Assembly: GCA_023402395.1 (NCBI GenBank)
Contig: JAEYGI010000056.1
Span: 1 to 44,466, forward strand
Source: Bacillota bacterium
GTDB taxonomy: Bacteria > Bacillota > UBA4882 > UBA8346
Direction of reading: 5' to 3'
DNA length: 44,466 nt
The translations under genes were made by a program, and so were the position numbers. The notes under the pieces are model-generated. The model was given only the letters and a program-made list of their open reading frames with translations. It made no database searches and had not been told where the DNA came from. Below are positions 7,210 through 15,503 of the stretch, in pieces. Position 1 is the stretch's first letter, and each line of letters starts with the position of its first letter.

Positions 7210-8505
7210 ATGCGCACGGGAACTGGATACGAAGTGCCGGTCCGCTCCGGTCCGGTGGAGGCGCGGGTGGAAATCCCCGGTTCCAAAAGCATTACCAACC
7301 GTGGATTGCTGCTGGCCGCGCTAAGCGTTCAAAAAGTAACCCTGACCAACGTCCTCTTCAGCGACGACAGCCGCAATTTTTTGACCTGCTTAATCCGGCT
7401 GGGGATTCCGGTGGCTTACAACGAGGAAGGCCGGAACGTTCAGATCATCGGGCAGGCGGGCGCTGTGCCGCGTCCGACGGCTTCGATCTATGTGGGGAGC
7501 GCCGGGACGGCCGCCCGCTTTCTTACGGCGATGCTGGCTGCGGCGGGCGGGGAGTATCTGATCGAGGCTTCGCCGCAGATGACGGCCAGGCCCATGAAGC
7601 CGCTCCTCGACAGCCTGCGAGAGCTGGGCGCGGAGTTCCGTTCGCTCTGTAACCCGGATTGCCTGCCCTTCACCGTCAAAAGCAGCGGGCTGGACGGCGG
7701 CCGGGTGCGGCTGGACGCCAGTCTCAGTAGTCAGTTCTTGAGCGCCCTGTTAATGATCGGCCCTCTCTGCCGTCAAGATCTAGAGATTCGACTCGAAGGA
7801 CATTTGCCGGCCCAACCGTTTGTGGCCATGACCTTGCGAATGATGGCCGATTTCGGGGTCGCCGCCGACCAGAAGGACTTCCAGACCTTCCGGATCCGGG
7901 CCGGCCAGCGTTATCAGGGCGATGAATACCGGATCGAGCCGGACATCTCCAACGCTAATTACTTTTTCGCGATGGCCGCCCTGACCGGCGGCGTGGTTAC
8001 CATTCCCGGGGTCCGGCTGGACACGTTGCAGGGCGATATCGCGTTCCTGGACGTTCTAAAACGAATCGGCTGTACGGTGAAGGAGCGGGATGGCGGGCTG
8101 ACGGTACGGGGTCCTGCGGCTGGAGTGTTCCCGGGCATCGATGCCGATTTCGGCGGCATGCCGGATCAGACCATGACCCTGGCCGCCATCGCACCATTCG
8201 CCACCTCGCCCACGATCATCCGGAACGTAGGGGTGATCCGGCATCACGAGTCCAACCGGCTCCGGGCCATCGTCACCGAGCTGGGACGATTGGGGATTGC
8301 GACCGAGGAGATCGATGACGGATTGGTAATTCATCCCGGCCGTCCCCGTCCGGTCACCATTGAGACCTATGACGATCATCGGATGGCCATGGCTTTCGCC
8401 CTGGTCGGACTGAAAGTTCCCGGCGTGTTGATCGCCAATCCCGAGTGCACGGCCAAGACGTTCGAGAATTATTTCGAAGTGTTTGAAAAGATAGTTCGAA
8501 GCTGA
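7210..8505 (+). CDS. aroA: 3-phosphoshikimate 1-carboxyvinyltransferase (EPSP synthase)
   Basis: Joins shikimate-3-phosphate and phosphoenolpyruvate in aromatic amino acid synthesis. The 431-residue protein carries the shikimate-binding GSKSITNRGLLLAA near the N-terminus, the loop GSAGTAARF, the DISNANYFF motif, and the C-terminal YDDHRMAMAFAL and NPECTAKTF motifs; length is normal. The ATG follows GAGGTG at 7199-7204. It stands alone: no other shikimate-pathway gene is in the window. Residues 7056-7209 upstream hold only an AT-rich stretch with an AAATAAC repeat. Confidence 0.95.
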   Translation: MRTGTGYEVPVRSGPVEARVEIPGSKSITNRGLLLAALSVQKVTLTNVLFSDDSRNFLTCLIRLGIPVAYNEEGRNVQIIGQAGAVPRPTASIYVGSAGTAARFLTAMLAAAGGEYLIEASPQMTARPMKPLLDSLRELGAEFRSLCNPDCLPFTVKSSGLDGGRVRLDASLSSQFLSALLMIGPLCRQDLEIRLEGHLPAQPFVAMTLRMMADFGVAADQKDFQTFRIRAGQRYQGDEYRIEPDISNANYFFAMAALTGGVVTIPGVRLDTLQGDIAFLDVLKRIGCTVKERDGGLTVRGPAAGVFPGIDADFGGMPDQTMTLAAIAPFATSPTIIRNVGVIRHHESNRLRAIVTELGRLGIATEEIDDGLVIHPGRPRPVTIETYDDHRMAMAFALVGLKVPGVLIANPECTAKTFENYFEVFEKIVRS

Positions 8506-8574
8506 AGACTGAGCCTCCCGATTCATCTTGGAGCGTCCGCTTTAATTTCCCAAAAAAAACTAGCGTTCGCCCTA

Positions 8575-8603
8575 TTGATCTCGGACGCCGTTTATAATAT
8601 AAT
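8575..8603 (+). promoter_or_regulatory. Promoter of the tRNA-Met/tRNA-Lys pair
   Basis: TTGATC at 8575-8580 and TATAAT at 8598-8603 are exactly 17 bases apart, 20 bases before the first tRNA. A second overlapping TATAAT (8593-8598) has a poor spacing. Confidence 0.7.
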
Positions 8604-8623
8604 ACTTTATGCATTCACGTGTT

Positions 8624-8700
8624 GGCGGTGTAGCTCAGTTGGTACGAGCATGCGGTTCATACCCGCAGTGTCACTGGTTCGATCCCAGTCACCGCCACCA
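8624..8700 (+). tRNA. tRNA-Met (CAT), elongator type
   Basis: A complete cloverleaf of 77 bases: acceptor GGCGGTG/CACCGCC, D-arm GCTC...GAGC, anticodon stem TGCGG/CCGCA with loop TTCATAC (anticodon CAT at 8658-8660), T-arm with GGTTCGATCC, and an encoded CCA. The paired first base and the lack of three G-C pairs in the anticodon stem argue for elongator rather than initiator Met. A lysidine-type tRNA-Ile is less likely because the acceptor matches Bacillus elongator Met. Confidence 0.95.
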
Positions 8701-8803
8701 AATTTAGTTTTTAGTTGCTAGTCTCTGGTTTTTAGTTTTTGGTTCTGGATTATTTCTGGGACTTCAACAACTAGAACTAATGACTAATGACCAAGTTTAT
8801 AAA
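8701..8803 (+). repeat. Low-complexity spacer between the two tRNAs
   Basis: TTTAGTTTTTAGTTGCTAG and TTTTTAGTTTTTGGTT, then AACTAATGACTAATGACCAAG: the same kind of AACTAA/ACCAA tract as at 2302-2359, here partly inverted. No gene. Confidence 0.4.
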
Positions 8804-8804
8804 T

Positions 8805-8880
<76 letters not shown>

Positions 8881-8890
8881 AAGATTTATC

Positions 8891-8926
8891 AAGGGTTTGA
8901 CATTTTGTCAAACCCTTTTGTTTTTG
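8891..8926 (+). terminator. Terminator after the tRNA pair
   Basis: AAGGGTTTGACA (8891-8902) and TGTCAAACCCTT (8906-8917) form a perfect 12-bp stem with a three-base loop, followed by TTGTTTTTG. Confidence 0.9.
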
Positions 8927-9254
8927 CCTATTAAGCATAGTTTTAACCATAATCCTCAAACTCAAGAGGCTATAATCTTAGTATTGGACAAAATTATAAG
9001 TTCACAGCGAGAACTGCCAAAAAGGCGGTTCTTTTTTGTCCGTAGAGGTGAGTTCGTGGTCAAAAGATTCGGACGTCGGACTGAAGAAGCGTAATTATGA
9101 AAATCGTGAGTATAGCCGGTTTATCTGGTTGATTTTCAGTTTATTTTCAGAAATATCGTTTAAAATTAAGTTGGATTATTTTCTGTTACAAATTTTGCTT
9201 TCAGGGAGGGAAGAATCATATGGAGATTATCAATGATAAAGAGGCAGGATCATT

Positions 9255-9440
9255 ATGCAGCATTGGCTTGAAACTCATCCACACAGTGTTTTTGCTAGTG
9301 TTCTCTTGGTAGATAATAATGAGGAAGCTGAAAGAGAAAAAGGCGGTTTGCTGACTATTACATTGAAGAAAGAAACGCCACTAAGGACGCGGCAATGGCT
9401 TGGTATAGCAAAATACACCACCATCAACAAGCTACTATAA
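9255..9440 (+). pseudogene. Truncated copy of the orphan gene at 9672
   Basis: The first 21 residues (MQHWLETHPHSVFASVLLVDN) match the start of the 138-residue protein at 9672-10088, and 30-40 bases upstream of both starts are also alike (TGGAGATT...CAATGA). After that the two diverge and this copy stops at 61 residues. Its ribosome binding site (AGAGGCAGG) is weaker. It is most simply a partial duplication that decayed or was fused to unrelated sequence. Whether a short peptide is still made cannot be told. Confidence 0.55.
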
Positions 9441-9671
9441 AACCATCATTCGAGCCTACATCAATGACTTCTGAAATAATTCAAAGACGAACAGATTGCC
9501 TTCGTCCCAATGAGTAATTCTTCTTAGAAAAAGGGAGTATATGTTTGATTTCAAGATAATGTAAATTTAAAGATTACCACTTAAAATAAAATTTAGGTTG
9601 TTTTCTTGAGGTAATTTGTTTCTGATAAGGAAACAAGCACGTGGAGATTTCAATGAGGAGGTAAGAACATT

Positions 9672-10088
9672 ATGCAGCATTGGATTGAAAGGTATCCCCA
9701 TAGTGTTTTTGCTAGCGCCCTCTTGCTGGATAATAAAATAGAACAATGGCAAGTTGGGCAAAAATATTGGGAAAGCCCGTTTGAAATATCTGCTTTTGAG
9801 CAAAAAAAACGATTTAATGATTATAAAACAGAATTTAAAGAGTTTGTCGTAAATACTCCCGAAGAACATGATCAAGTATTTCGGGAATTAGCTCCAGAGT
9901 GGTTTAGACAATGGGAATTAGTGAAAAATTATTGGGGCTATAGGCCATATGAAATAGAAAAGAAAGCAACTAAATTTAATAAGGGTATTGGTGATTGGCA
10001 TCCTCTTCTCAATCATCTTGTATTTATACCTCGCCTTATTCGTGAAATGCAGCGAGGAAAAACAGCAAATCACCAAAAAGATCAATAA
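9672..10088 (+). CDS. Orphan protein of the tRNA-Lys insertion, unknown function
   Basis: I do not recognise this 138-residue protein. It has a strong ribosome binding site (GAGGAGGTAAG), no signal peptide or membrane segment, and is rich in Trp, Glu and Lys (EWFRQWELVKNYWGYRPYE), suggesting a small soluble helical protein. Codon choice is AT-rich, unlike its chromosomal neighbours. It lies inside the tRNA-Lys insertion and has a truncated relative 230 bases upstream, which fits the cargo of a small mobile element. A defence or immunity role is conceivable but nothing in the sequence shows it. Confidence 0.65.
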   Translation: MQHWIERYPHSVFASALLLDNKIEQWQVGQKYWESPFEISAFEQKKRFNDYKTEFKEFVVNTPEEHDQVFRELAPEWFRQWELVKNYWGYRPYEIEKKATKFNKGIGDWHPLLNHLVFIPRLIREMQRGKTANHQKDQ

Positions 10089-10149
10089 ATGCTAACCGCT
10101 TGGATCTGCGCTTTGCTAGTTTAAGAAACTTTAAAAATCCTTTTTATAG

Positions 10150-10193
10150 CTCTTAATCAGCGGGCCGTAGGTTTGAATCCTATGTGTCTATCA
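10150..10193 (+). repeat. Decayed copy of the tRNA-Lys 3' half (attachment-site remnant)
   Basis: CTCTTAATCAGCGGGCC is identical to tRNA-Lys from the anticodon loop onward (8836-8852); the rest matches through the T-arm and CCA end with a few C/T and A/G changes and one missing base. There is no 5' half, so it is not a tRNA gene. It is interpreted as the far attachment site of an insertion into tRNA-Lys. Confidence 0.75.
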
Positions 10194-10276
10194 TTAGAAT
10201 TGACAGGTTTTCGAGATTCGGAGGCCCTTTTTGCATGCCTAAAAATAAGCGTTTTCTTAGAATCGGTCGAGAAAAG

Positions 10277-10308
10277 AAAGCCTTCCGGAACTCTTCGGAA
10301 GGCTTTTA
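10277..10308. terminator. Bidirectional terminator hairpin
   Basis: AAAGCCTTCCG (10277-10287) pairs perfectly with CGGAAGGCTTT (10296-10306). A-rich and T-rich flanks allow it to work on both strands; on the minus strand it lies 24 bases after the stop of the small gene at 10332. Confidence 0.75.
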
Positions 10309-10331
10309 ACCGTTCATGACGGCCGTGCTTG

Positions 10332-10502
10332 TCATTCAAAAATAATTCTGGTCAACTCTACCCCGTTGATCCGATATTCTGTTCCATTGTAGACAACTTC
10401 ACCTTGCAATCGGTTATACATCGCATCGGAGTATGGAATTTTGATCATTTCCCCGGATTCCTCGATTACAATTTCATCGTTTTCCTTGTAAATTTTCAAC
10501 AT
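10332..10502 (-). CDS. Small 56-residue protein, unknown function
   Basis: A short minus-strand gene with the ATG at 10502 and TGA at 10332-10334. AAGGAGGGA lies about 10 bases before the start, a near-perfect ribosome binding site, and a terminator follows the stop. The product begins MLKIYKENDEIVIEESGE and ends GVELTRIIFE; it alternates charged and hydrophobic residues like a small beta-rich domain, without membrane segments or cysteines. I do not recognise the family. Good signals at both ends argue that it is real despite its size. Confidence 0.65.
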   Translation of the reverse strand: MLKIYKENDEIVIEESGEMIKIPYSDAMYNRLQGEVVYNGTEYRINGVELTRIIFE

Positions 10503-10646
10503 TGCTGAAAAATCCCTCCTTGGGCTAAGATGAGTGATTTTAATATAATATTATCGTCAAGTTTTTATATAAAAATAGTAAAAAAAGAACCATCAGAAAA
10601 ATTATTATTTTTTGAAATATAAGACATCCCGGATAGCATACTAAAA

Positions 10647-10672
10647 AGCCCTCCGGCATTCGCCGGAAGGCT
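10647..10672. terminator. Hairpin resembling a terminator
   Basis: AAGCCCTCCGGC and GCCGGAAGGCTT form a 12-bp stem with one mismatch around ATTC. Its core (GCCTTCCGG-type) resembles the hairpin at 10277. T-tails are short. Confidence 0.45.
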
Positions 10673-10815
10673 TTGATACGAAAGGCGGCGTTGCTTGCGA
10701 TAGCGACAGCCGATTCGGAGGAGCAGGATTACCGTGATATCCCTGTACCATGGGTCAATGTGCTAGGATTATGTTTTCAAAAACCAGCCCAAAAAAGCGC
10801 AGGCGCCTAATTTCA

Positions 10816-11040
10816 AACACCGGAATCGAATGGGTCAATGGCAGCAACCACAACAACTGGTGCTGAAAGTGTTGGAACAGACCACGGTCAACGTCCCTTG
10901 CGGGTGACTACAAGCACAACGGGTGTCGAAAGGAAGGGAAGGTCCTACAATGGTAAAGCCTTGGCAAGGATTGCAACACCGGGCGCGGAAGGGAGTGGAA
11001 ACCGCGGTGGTAAAGCCTTGGGCAGAGCAACACTGGGTCA
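10816..11040. repeat. Degenerate tandem repeat of about 57-63 bases
   Basis: Three to four imperfect units. TGGTAAAGCCTTGG recurs at 10951 and 11008 (57 apart), and CAACnnCGGGnGnnGAAaGGnnG-like segments at about 10850, 10915 and 10973. A minus-strand frame (11041 to 10835) stays open and gives a Cys-rich 20-residue repeat (CCNPCQGFTIVGPSLPFDTR type); a plus-strand frame is also open. No ribosome binding site favours either, so coding is unproven. Confidence 0.5.
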
Positions 11041-11231
11041 TCAGGAATCACCTCCTGCCATATCATATGGCAAACCGGCGGCGATTGAATATCGGATCGC
11101 GGTAAAACGGGCCGTATTCATATGAAACAAGGAGTGGGCCGGGACAGACAAGCACCTCCGCGCCTACCAGATTGTTTGCGGGAAAGGGTCGGGACGAACC
11201 GGATAACGAAACCCGATATGATGGGGTAAGG

Positions 11232-11264
11232 GGCTTTGCGGATCGATCGCAAAGCCGGTTTGTT
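11232..11264 (+). terminator. Strong terminator upstream of gerAA
   Basis: GGCTTTGCG (11232-11240) and CGCAAAGCC (11248-11256) pair perfectly, followed by GGTTTGTTTTAT. The gene it terminates is not evident. Confidence 0.75.
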
Positions 11265-11306
11265 TTATGAACTTTTAGGGCTTGCGCCGATTGGCAAGGA
11301 AGTGGT

Positions 11307-12860
11307 ATGGGATTTCCAGATAATGAAATAATATCTTTGTCGTTGGTATGCTTGGAGGAAGCCATGGAATCTCCCGGATCAACAGATGTGAACATCGCCA
11401 AAGACCGTTTGGAATTTTTGCGGGCTATCAAGACCGGCTTGGGAGATCCCTATGATCTGCAGGCCGAGACCCGGCTGAATGGTAAAGTGACGGCGGTTTA
11501 TCTTCATTCGGCAGTCAATCGGCAGGATATCCGGGATCATTTACTGGCTGCCTTCGGCAGCCCGGGACTAACCGCGAATCCGGCCAGGATCTCATGGGAC
11601 AATCTGCTTCCGGTAATAACGGAACAAGACCAGAGGCAGCGGGAGAACATGGCTGAAGCGCTTCTGGATCTAGTCTCCGGACGGGTCGTTCTTCATCTGG
11701 ACGGCAGTGACCGGATTGTTTCCTATGATGTCCATACCGCAGTCAAGCGGCAACCTACCGACGCCCAGGCCGAACGCGCGATCCGCGCCCCCCGGATCAC
11801 CTTCATTGAAAATCTGGATGCGAATCTATCGATGATCCGGGAGGGGATCAAAGATGTCCAAATGCGTGCCGATCAGGTGGTCGTCGGCCGCCGGACCCGG
11901 ACGGACATCGCTGTGGTTTATCTGAGCGATGTGGCCGACCCGGGGATTGTCGGGGAAGTTCATCGCCGTTTGCAAGCCATTGATATTGACGGGATCGTCG
12001 ACAGTGGCTATATCGATCAATTGATCACCGACAATCGCTGGTCGCTTTTTCCGCTAATTCAAGACACGGAACGGCCCGACAAGGTCAAGGCCGCGATCCT
12101 GGAGGGGCGGGTGGCGCTGCTGGTGAACGGTAGCACGCAAGCATTGATCGTTCCGACGACAATCAATGAATTATATCAAAGCCCCGATGATTATCTGTAT
12201 AATTTCTGGGTGGGTTCGTTCCTGAGGTTCTTCCGGATCCTCGGCAACAACATTGCCGTGGCCTTGCCTGGGCTTTATATCGCATTGACCGGCGTCAACA
12301 ACTCCCTGTTGCCCATTCAGTTTACCCTGTCGATCGCGGGAAGCCGAATGAATGTTGCCGCTCCGCTGGTGATCGAGATTCTGTTGATGGACATCATTGT
12401 GGAGGTGTTCCGCGAAGCCAGCCTGCGATTGCCGTCTTCCGTCAGTCAGACGCTGGGGGTGACGACCGGGATTGTGCTTGGAACCGCCAGTGTTCAGGCG
12501 GGGATTGTTTCCAGCGCCACTTTGGTGGTGGTGATTATCACCGCCATCGCTTCGTTCTCAGGGCCTAACTTTGGAATCGGGTTCACCTGGCGGATTTTAA
12601 AGTTTGTTCTAATCATCGTGGCGACCATGTTCGGCTTATACGGTCTGACCATCGCCGGACTGGTTATTCTGGGCCATGCCGCCATGCAAAATTCGTTTGG
12701 GATTCCATTGTTATCCCCGTGGTCGCCGGTACGGTTCAAGTCCCTGATTGATACCGTATTCCGCCGTCCCATCTGGTCGCGGATACGGCTTCAGATTTAC
12801 CGGCCGATTGACAGCGGGAGATCTCGGAGTAAGAGGAAACGAAATGACGATGAAAAGTGA
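11307..12860 (+). CDS. Spore germination protein, GerA/GerAA family (receptor A subunit)
   Basis: A subunit of a nutrient germinant receptor in the inner spore membrane. The 517 residues form an N-terminal soluble region of about 290 residues, with the family motifs QADQVVVGRRTRTDIAVVYL and DTERPDKVKAAILEGRVALLVNGS, then about five membrane segments including NVAAPLVIEILLMDIIVEVF and a basic C-terminal tail. The ATG at 11307 follows AAGGAAG. It overlaps the next gene by 17 bases; together the three genes make the usual A-B-C operon. Such operons are sigma-G dependent, but I found no convincing sigma-G promoter. The germinant cannot be predicted. Confidence 0.93.
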   Translation: MGFPDNEIISLSLVCLEEAMESPGSTDVNIAKDRLEFLRAIKTGLGDPYDLQAETRLNGKVTAVYLHSAVNRQDIRDHLLAAFGSPGLTANPARISWDNLLPVITEQDQRQRENMAEALLDLVSGRVVLHLDGSDRIVSYDVHTAVKRQPTDAQAERAIRAPRITFIENLDANLSMIREGIKDVQMRADQVVVGRRTRTDIAVVYLSDVADPGIVGEVHRRLQAIDIDGIVDSGYIDQLITDNRWSLFPLIQDTERPDKVKAAILEGRVALLVNGSTQALIVPTTINELYQSPDDYLYNFWVGSFLRFFRILGNNIAVALPGLYIALTGVNNSLLPIQFTLSIAGSRMNVAAPLVIEILLMDIIVEVFREASLRLPSSVSQTLGVTTGIVLGTASVQAGIVSSATLVVVIITAIASFSGPNFGIGFTWRILKFVLIIVATMFGLYGLTIAGLVILGHAAMQNSFGIPLLSPWSPVRFKSLIDTVFRRPIWSRIRLQIYRPIDSGRSRSKRKRNDDEK

Positions 12861-13956
12861 TTCGGACCGGCAGGCGGCTCTTTCCACCGGCAATATGTTC
12901 GCGGTGCTCCTGGTCGCCCTGATCGGGAACAACTTTCTGGATATGCCGTTTTATACAGCCAAATATTCCGGGCCGAGCGGCCATTGGGCCGTGGTCATCG
13001 CCTTTCTCCTGTTCCTGCCCATAATTTGGCTAGCCAAGGCGATTCAAAACCGCTTTCCCGGACAAAACCTCCTGGAAATTGCTCCGGGGATCATCGGCAA
13101 ACTGCCGGCGCTCATCGGAAATCTCATTTTCGTAAGCCCGTTCCTGATCTGGATGATGTTGGCCACCCGAGACGGATTGGATATGATCCTGACTTTCCTG
13201 TTAAACCGGACGCCGTTTTGGGCCGTCATGTTTCTGCTCCTATCCGGGGTGGCCTACATCGCCACCAATGGCTTGACTGCGGTCAGCCGGTTTATCGCCT
13301 TTTTGCTGATCCCGGTGTATGCCTTCCGGATCGTCATGGCCCTATTGATCATGCATAAGATCGAAGTTTCGCATTTGCTACCGCTCTTTTCGGAAACGCC
13401 CGACCGCTATCTGTCGGGGGGGTTGATGATTAGCGGCTTTTTTCTGCCGTTGACCACGATCTTTTTAATGGTGAACCGGGTCAACCATCCCTCTAAAATG
13501 AATTGGATCTCCATTGGGGTCATGGTTGTAGCCTTTCCGATTTATTTTGGAGGGGTGATCGGCACGGTCGGTTCCTTTGGGGCCGAGTACACCCAATTCT
13601 TTAACTGGCCTGAGATAGCCGCCGCCAACCGTGTCAACATTCCTTATCTGGTGATCGAACAATTGGGTCTGTTGTTTCTGATCGTTTGGATTACGGCGTT
13701 CTTTGCTTCCGAGGCTTATTTTTTCTATATTGTCGCCAGTAGCCTTCGCTGGCAATTCCCGGCACTGAACTACCGGCTGACAATCATCGGCCTGTTGTTT
13801 CTGACGGCTTGGGCCGTGTTGTCGTTTCCCAACTCCTATGTCGCCCATCAAATGTTAATCCAAATCCGGCCTTGGCTGATGATTCCGGTGACGGCCTATC
13901 CGTTGCTGATTTATTTTGTCGCCGCGTTCCGGGGAAAGCGAGGGCGGTTCGGGTGA
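12844..13956 (+). CDS. Spore germination permease, GerAB family (receptor B subunit)
   Basis: Polytopic inner-membrane subunit of the germinant receptor, from the amino-acid/polyamine transporter superfamily, and the likely germinant-binding subunit. Starting at ATG 12844 (AGAGGA 8 bases before) it has 370 residues and about ten membrane segments, the usual size. The N-terminus STGNMFAVLLVALIGNNFLD corresponds to the family's first transmembrane helix. The start overlaps the gerAA-type gene by 17 bases, implying translational coupling, and its stop overlaps the next start. Longer frames starting upstream only read back into gerAA. Confidence 0.93.
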   Translation: MTMKSDSDRQAALSTGNMFAVLLVALIGNNFLDMPFYTAKYSGPSGHWAVVIAFLLFLPIIWLAKAIQNRFPGQNLLEIAPGIIGKLPALIGNLIFVSPFLIWMMLATRDGLDMILTFLLNRTPFWAVMFLLLSGVAYIATNGLTAVSRFIAFLLIPVYAFRIVMALLIMHKIEVSHLLPLFSETPDRYLSGGLMISGFFLPLTTIFLMVNRVNHPSKMNWISIGVMVVAFPIYFGGVIGTVGSFGAEYTQFFNWPEIAAANRVNIPYLVIEQLGLLFLIVWITAFFASEAYFFYIVASSLRWQFPALNYRLTIIGLLFLTAWAVLSFPNSYVAHQMLIQIRPWLMIPVTAYPLLIYFVAAFRGKRGRFG

Positions 13957-15071
13957 ATCGTAAATTCCGGATGCTCGCGCTTGTCATCGCGGCCACCCTG
14001 CTTTCGGGTTGCTGGGATTTCCAGGAGGTGGGCACGCTGTCGTTCGCCACTACCGTCGGCATCGACCGGGGACCCGGAAACCGCGTCGGGTTGACGGTCC
14101 AGATTCCGATTACCCAGAATGCGTTGCCGCCGGTCGTCGGTGGAGGGCAAGCCGGAAAAAAATTTTATATGATCAGTCTGACCGCGAGAACCGTCAATGA
14201 GGCGTTTGACCACCTGGAGACCCGGACCGACCGGACACTGGTGCTGAACCAGAACAAATCGATCATCATCAGCGAAACGGCTGCCCGCCACGATGTCCAA
14301 GCGTTGCTGGACTATTTGACGCGAATGGCCCAAGCGCCCTTGCAGGCCTTGGTCTTCGTCACCGACGGAATCACGGCCTTGGATGTTCTGAAGCTGGACC
14401 CGATCCAAAACATCTTGCCGGGAATGCTCTTCATCAATTCCGGGCAGTCCGTCACCAAATCGGATGAGGCGTTCTATATCCCGCTCTGGCAGTTTCAACA
14501 GAAACTGGTTCATAAGTCAAAGGACGTCTTCGCCCCGCTGGTCAGGATTGACCGGGCGCATCGAGTGCACGATATCTCCGGCCTGGCCGTCTTCAACGGC
14601 AACCGGCTGGCCGGAAAACTCACTCCGGAGGAGACTGAGAGTTTCGGGCTGATTGCCGGGCTATCCAAAGCCGGGATGACAATGTTTAGTTCACCCCAGG
14701 GCGAGATCACCCTACGCACGCTTCAGGCCAAGACCAGGATTAAGGTCCGGTTGCGGCAAGGGAGCCCATTTTTTAAGGTGCACACCGAGGTTTTTGGATC
14801 GGTCAGCGAAAACACCGGCGGCCCAACGGTTAGCTCTCCCCGGGAAATCAACGTCTATCAGCGAATGGTCGCCAAAGAGATCCGGGGCGATCTGGAAGAT
14901 TTGATCAAAAAACTGCAGTCCTTCAACTCCGATGTAATCAATTTTGGGGAGGAATTCCGGGTCCAGCATCAAGCGGCATGGCAAAAAACCGATTGGAAAG
15001 CGGTTTACCCGACGGTTCCTTTCGCGGTTAAGGTAAAGGTGAGGATCCTCAGCAACGGCCGGTTCCGATAG
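13953..15071 (+). CDS. Spore germination lipoprotein, GerAC family (receptor C subunit)
   Basis: Lipoprotein subunit of the germinant receptor. The GTG at 13953 overlaps the preceding stop by four bases (GTGA) and gives a 372-residue protein whose signal peptide ends in a clear lipobox, LLSGC, with the lipidated cysteine at residue 20, followed by WDFQEVGTLSF, the usual GerAC start. The C-terminal domain (from about residue 200) fits the Ger(x)C family. Earlier in-frame starts would bury the lipobox. It is the last gene of the operon; inverted repeats and a terminator follow. Confidence 0.92.
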   Translation: MNRKFRMLALVIAATLLSGCWDFQEVGTLSFATTVGIDRGPGNRVGLTVQIPITQNALPPVVGGGQAGKKFYMISLTARTVNEAFDHLETRTDRTLVLNQNKSIIISETAARHDVQALLDYLTRMAQAPLQALVFVTDGITALDVLKLDPIQNILPGMLFINSGQSVTKSDEAFYIPLWQFQQKLVHKSKDVFAPLVRIDRAHRVHDISGLAVFNGNRLAGKLTPEETESFGLIAGLSKAGMTMFSSPQGEITLRTLQAKTRIKVRLRQGSPFFKVHTEVFGSVSENTGGPTVSSPREINVYQRMVAKEIRGDLEDLIKKLQSFNSDVINFGEEFRVQHQAAWQKTDWKAVYPTVPFAVKVKVRILSNGRFR

Positions 15072-15103
15072 GTCCGGGGCGGCGGGCCGCGTCACTCCCG
15101 AAT

Positions 15104-15288
15104 CAGCTGCTATATAAGTTGAATTAAATTTCTGGTATACATTATGTCCTTAATGCCGGCCATGAGGGAAAATTAATGAATTTAATTCAACTTATTTCAG
15201 CTGTAATCGGATGAAGTAAATTCCGATTTGATTCATTTACAATCGGTTCTACGAATGCAAATTTAGTAAAGAAATTACTTCATCCGAT
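15104..15288. repeat. Block of consecutive inverted repeats after the germination operon
   Basis: Arms at 15104-15130 and 15179-15203 share CAGCTG and AAGTTGAATTAAATT (about 24 paired bases with a small bulge). Immediately after, ATCGGATGAAGTAAATT (15206-15222) pairs with 15272-15288 with one mismatch, and inside it CCGATT pairs with AATCGG. The whole could fold as two or three long hairpins. No open frame. It may be a MITE-like element or a structured 3' end. Confidence 0.6.
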
Positions 15289-15305
15289 ATAGACCGGAAA
15301 GTAAG

Positions 15306-15336
15306 AAACTTCGCGTAATTTGGCGGAGTTTTTTTA
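15306..15336 (+). terminator. Terminator after the germination operon
   Basis: AAACTTCGC (15306-15314) pairs with GCGGAGTTT (15323-15331, one G-T pair), followed by TTTTTA. Confidence 0.75.
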
Positions 15337-15503
15337 TTGTCGTGTAAAAGGAATTTTTTATGCGGGCACGAATTATTAAAATTTGGTAATTGTTCAGTTC
15401 ACGGTCTGAGGTTAAATGTTTACAAGTATTTGAGACGTTCCCGTTTAGCCTGACCGGGAGAAGGGATTTAGGTTTTCCGGATAAAGGATGGAGGAAACCT
15501 ACA

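Larger units (their letters stand above)
8881..10193 (+). mobile_element. Decayed AT-rich insertion at tRNA-Lys
   Basis: The stretch between tRNA-Lys and the remnant of its 3' half is far richer in A and T than its flanks, holds only a small orphan gene (9672-10088) and a broken relative (9255-9440), and has otherwise no recognisable gene. This is the structure left by a site-specific element at a tRNA 3' end. No integrase is visible, so it would be a remnant or a passively maintained islet. The stretch 8930-9250 holds no gene I can support. Confidence 0.5.
10503..11306. other. 800-base gap: hairpins, degenerate repeat, terminator, no clear gene
   Basis: After the upstream region of the small minus-strand gene come a GC-rich hairpin (10647-10672), a degenerate ~60-bp tandem repeat (10816-11040), an 8-bp palindrome TGCCATAT/ATATGGCA (11056-11072), and a strong terminator (11232-11264). 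Because a terminator stands in front of gerAA with no gene before it, a non-coding transcript from this gap is possible, but I recognise no RNA family. Confidence 0.5.

Noticed and set aside
10150..10193. A third tRNA gene
   Set aside because: Only the 3' half is present and the acceptor stem cannot form; it is a remnant.
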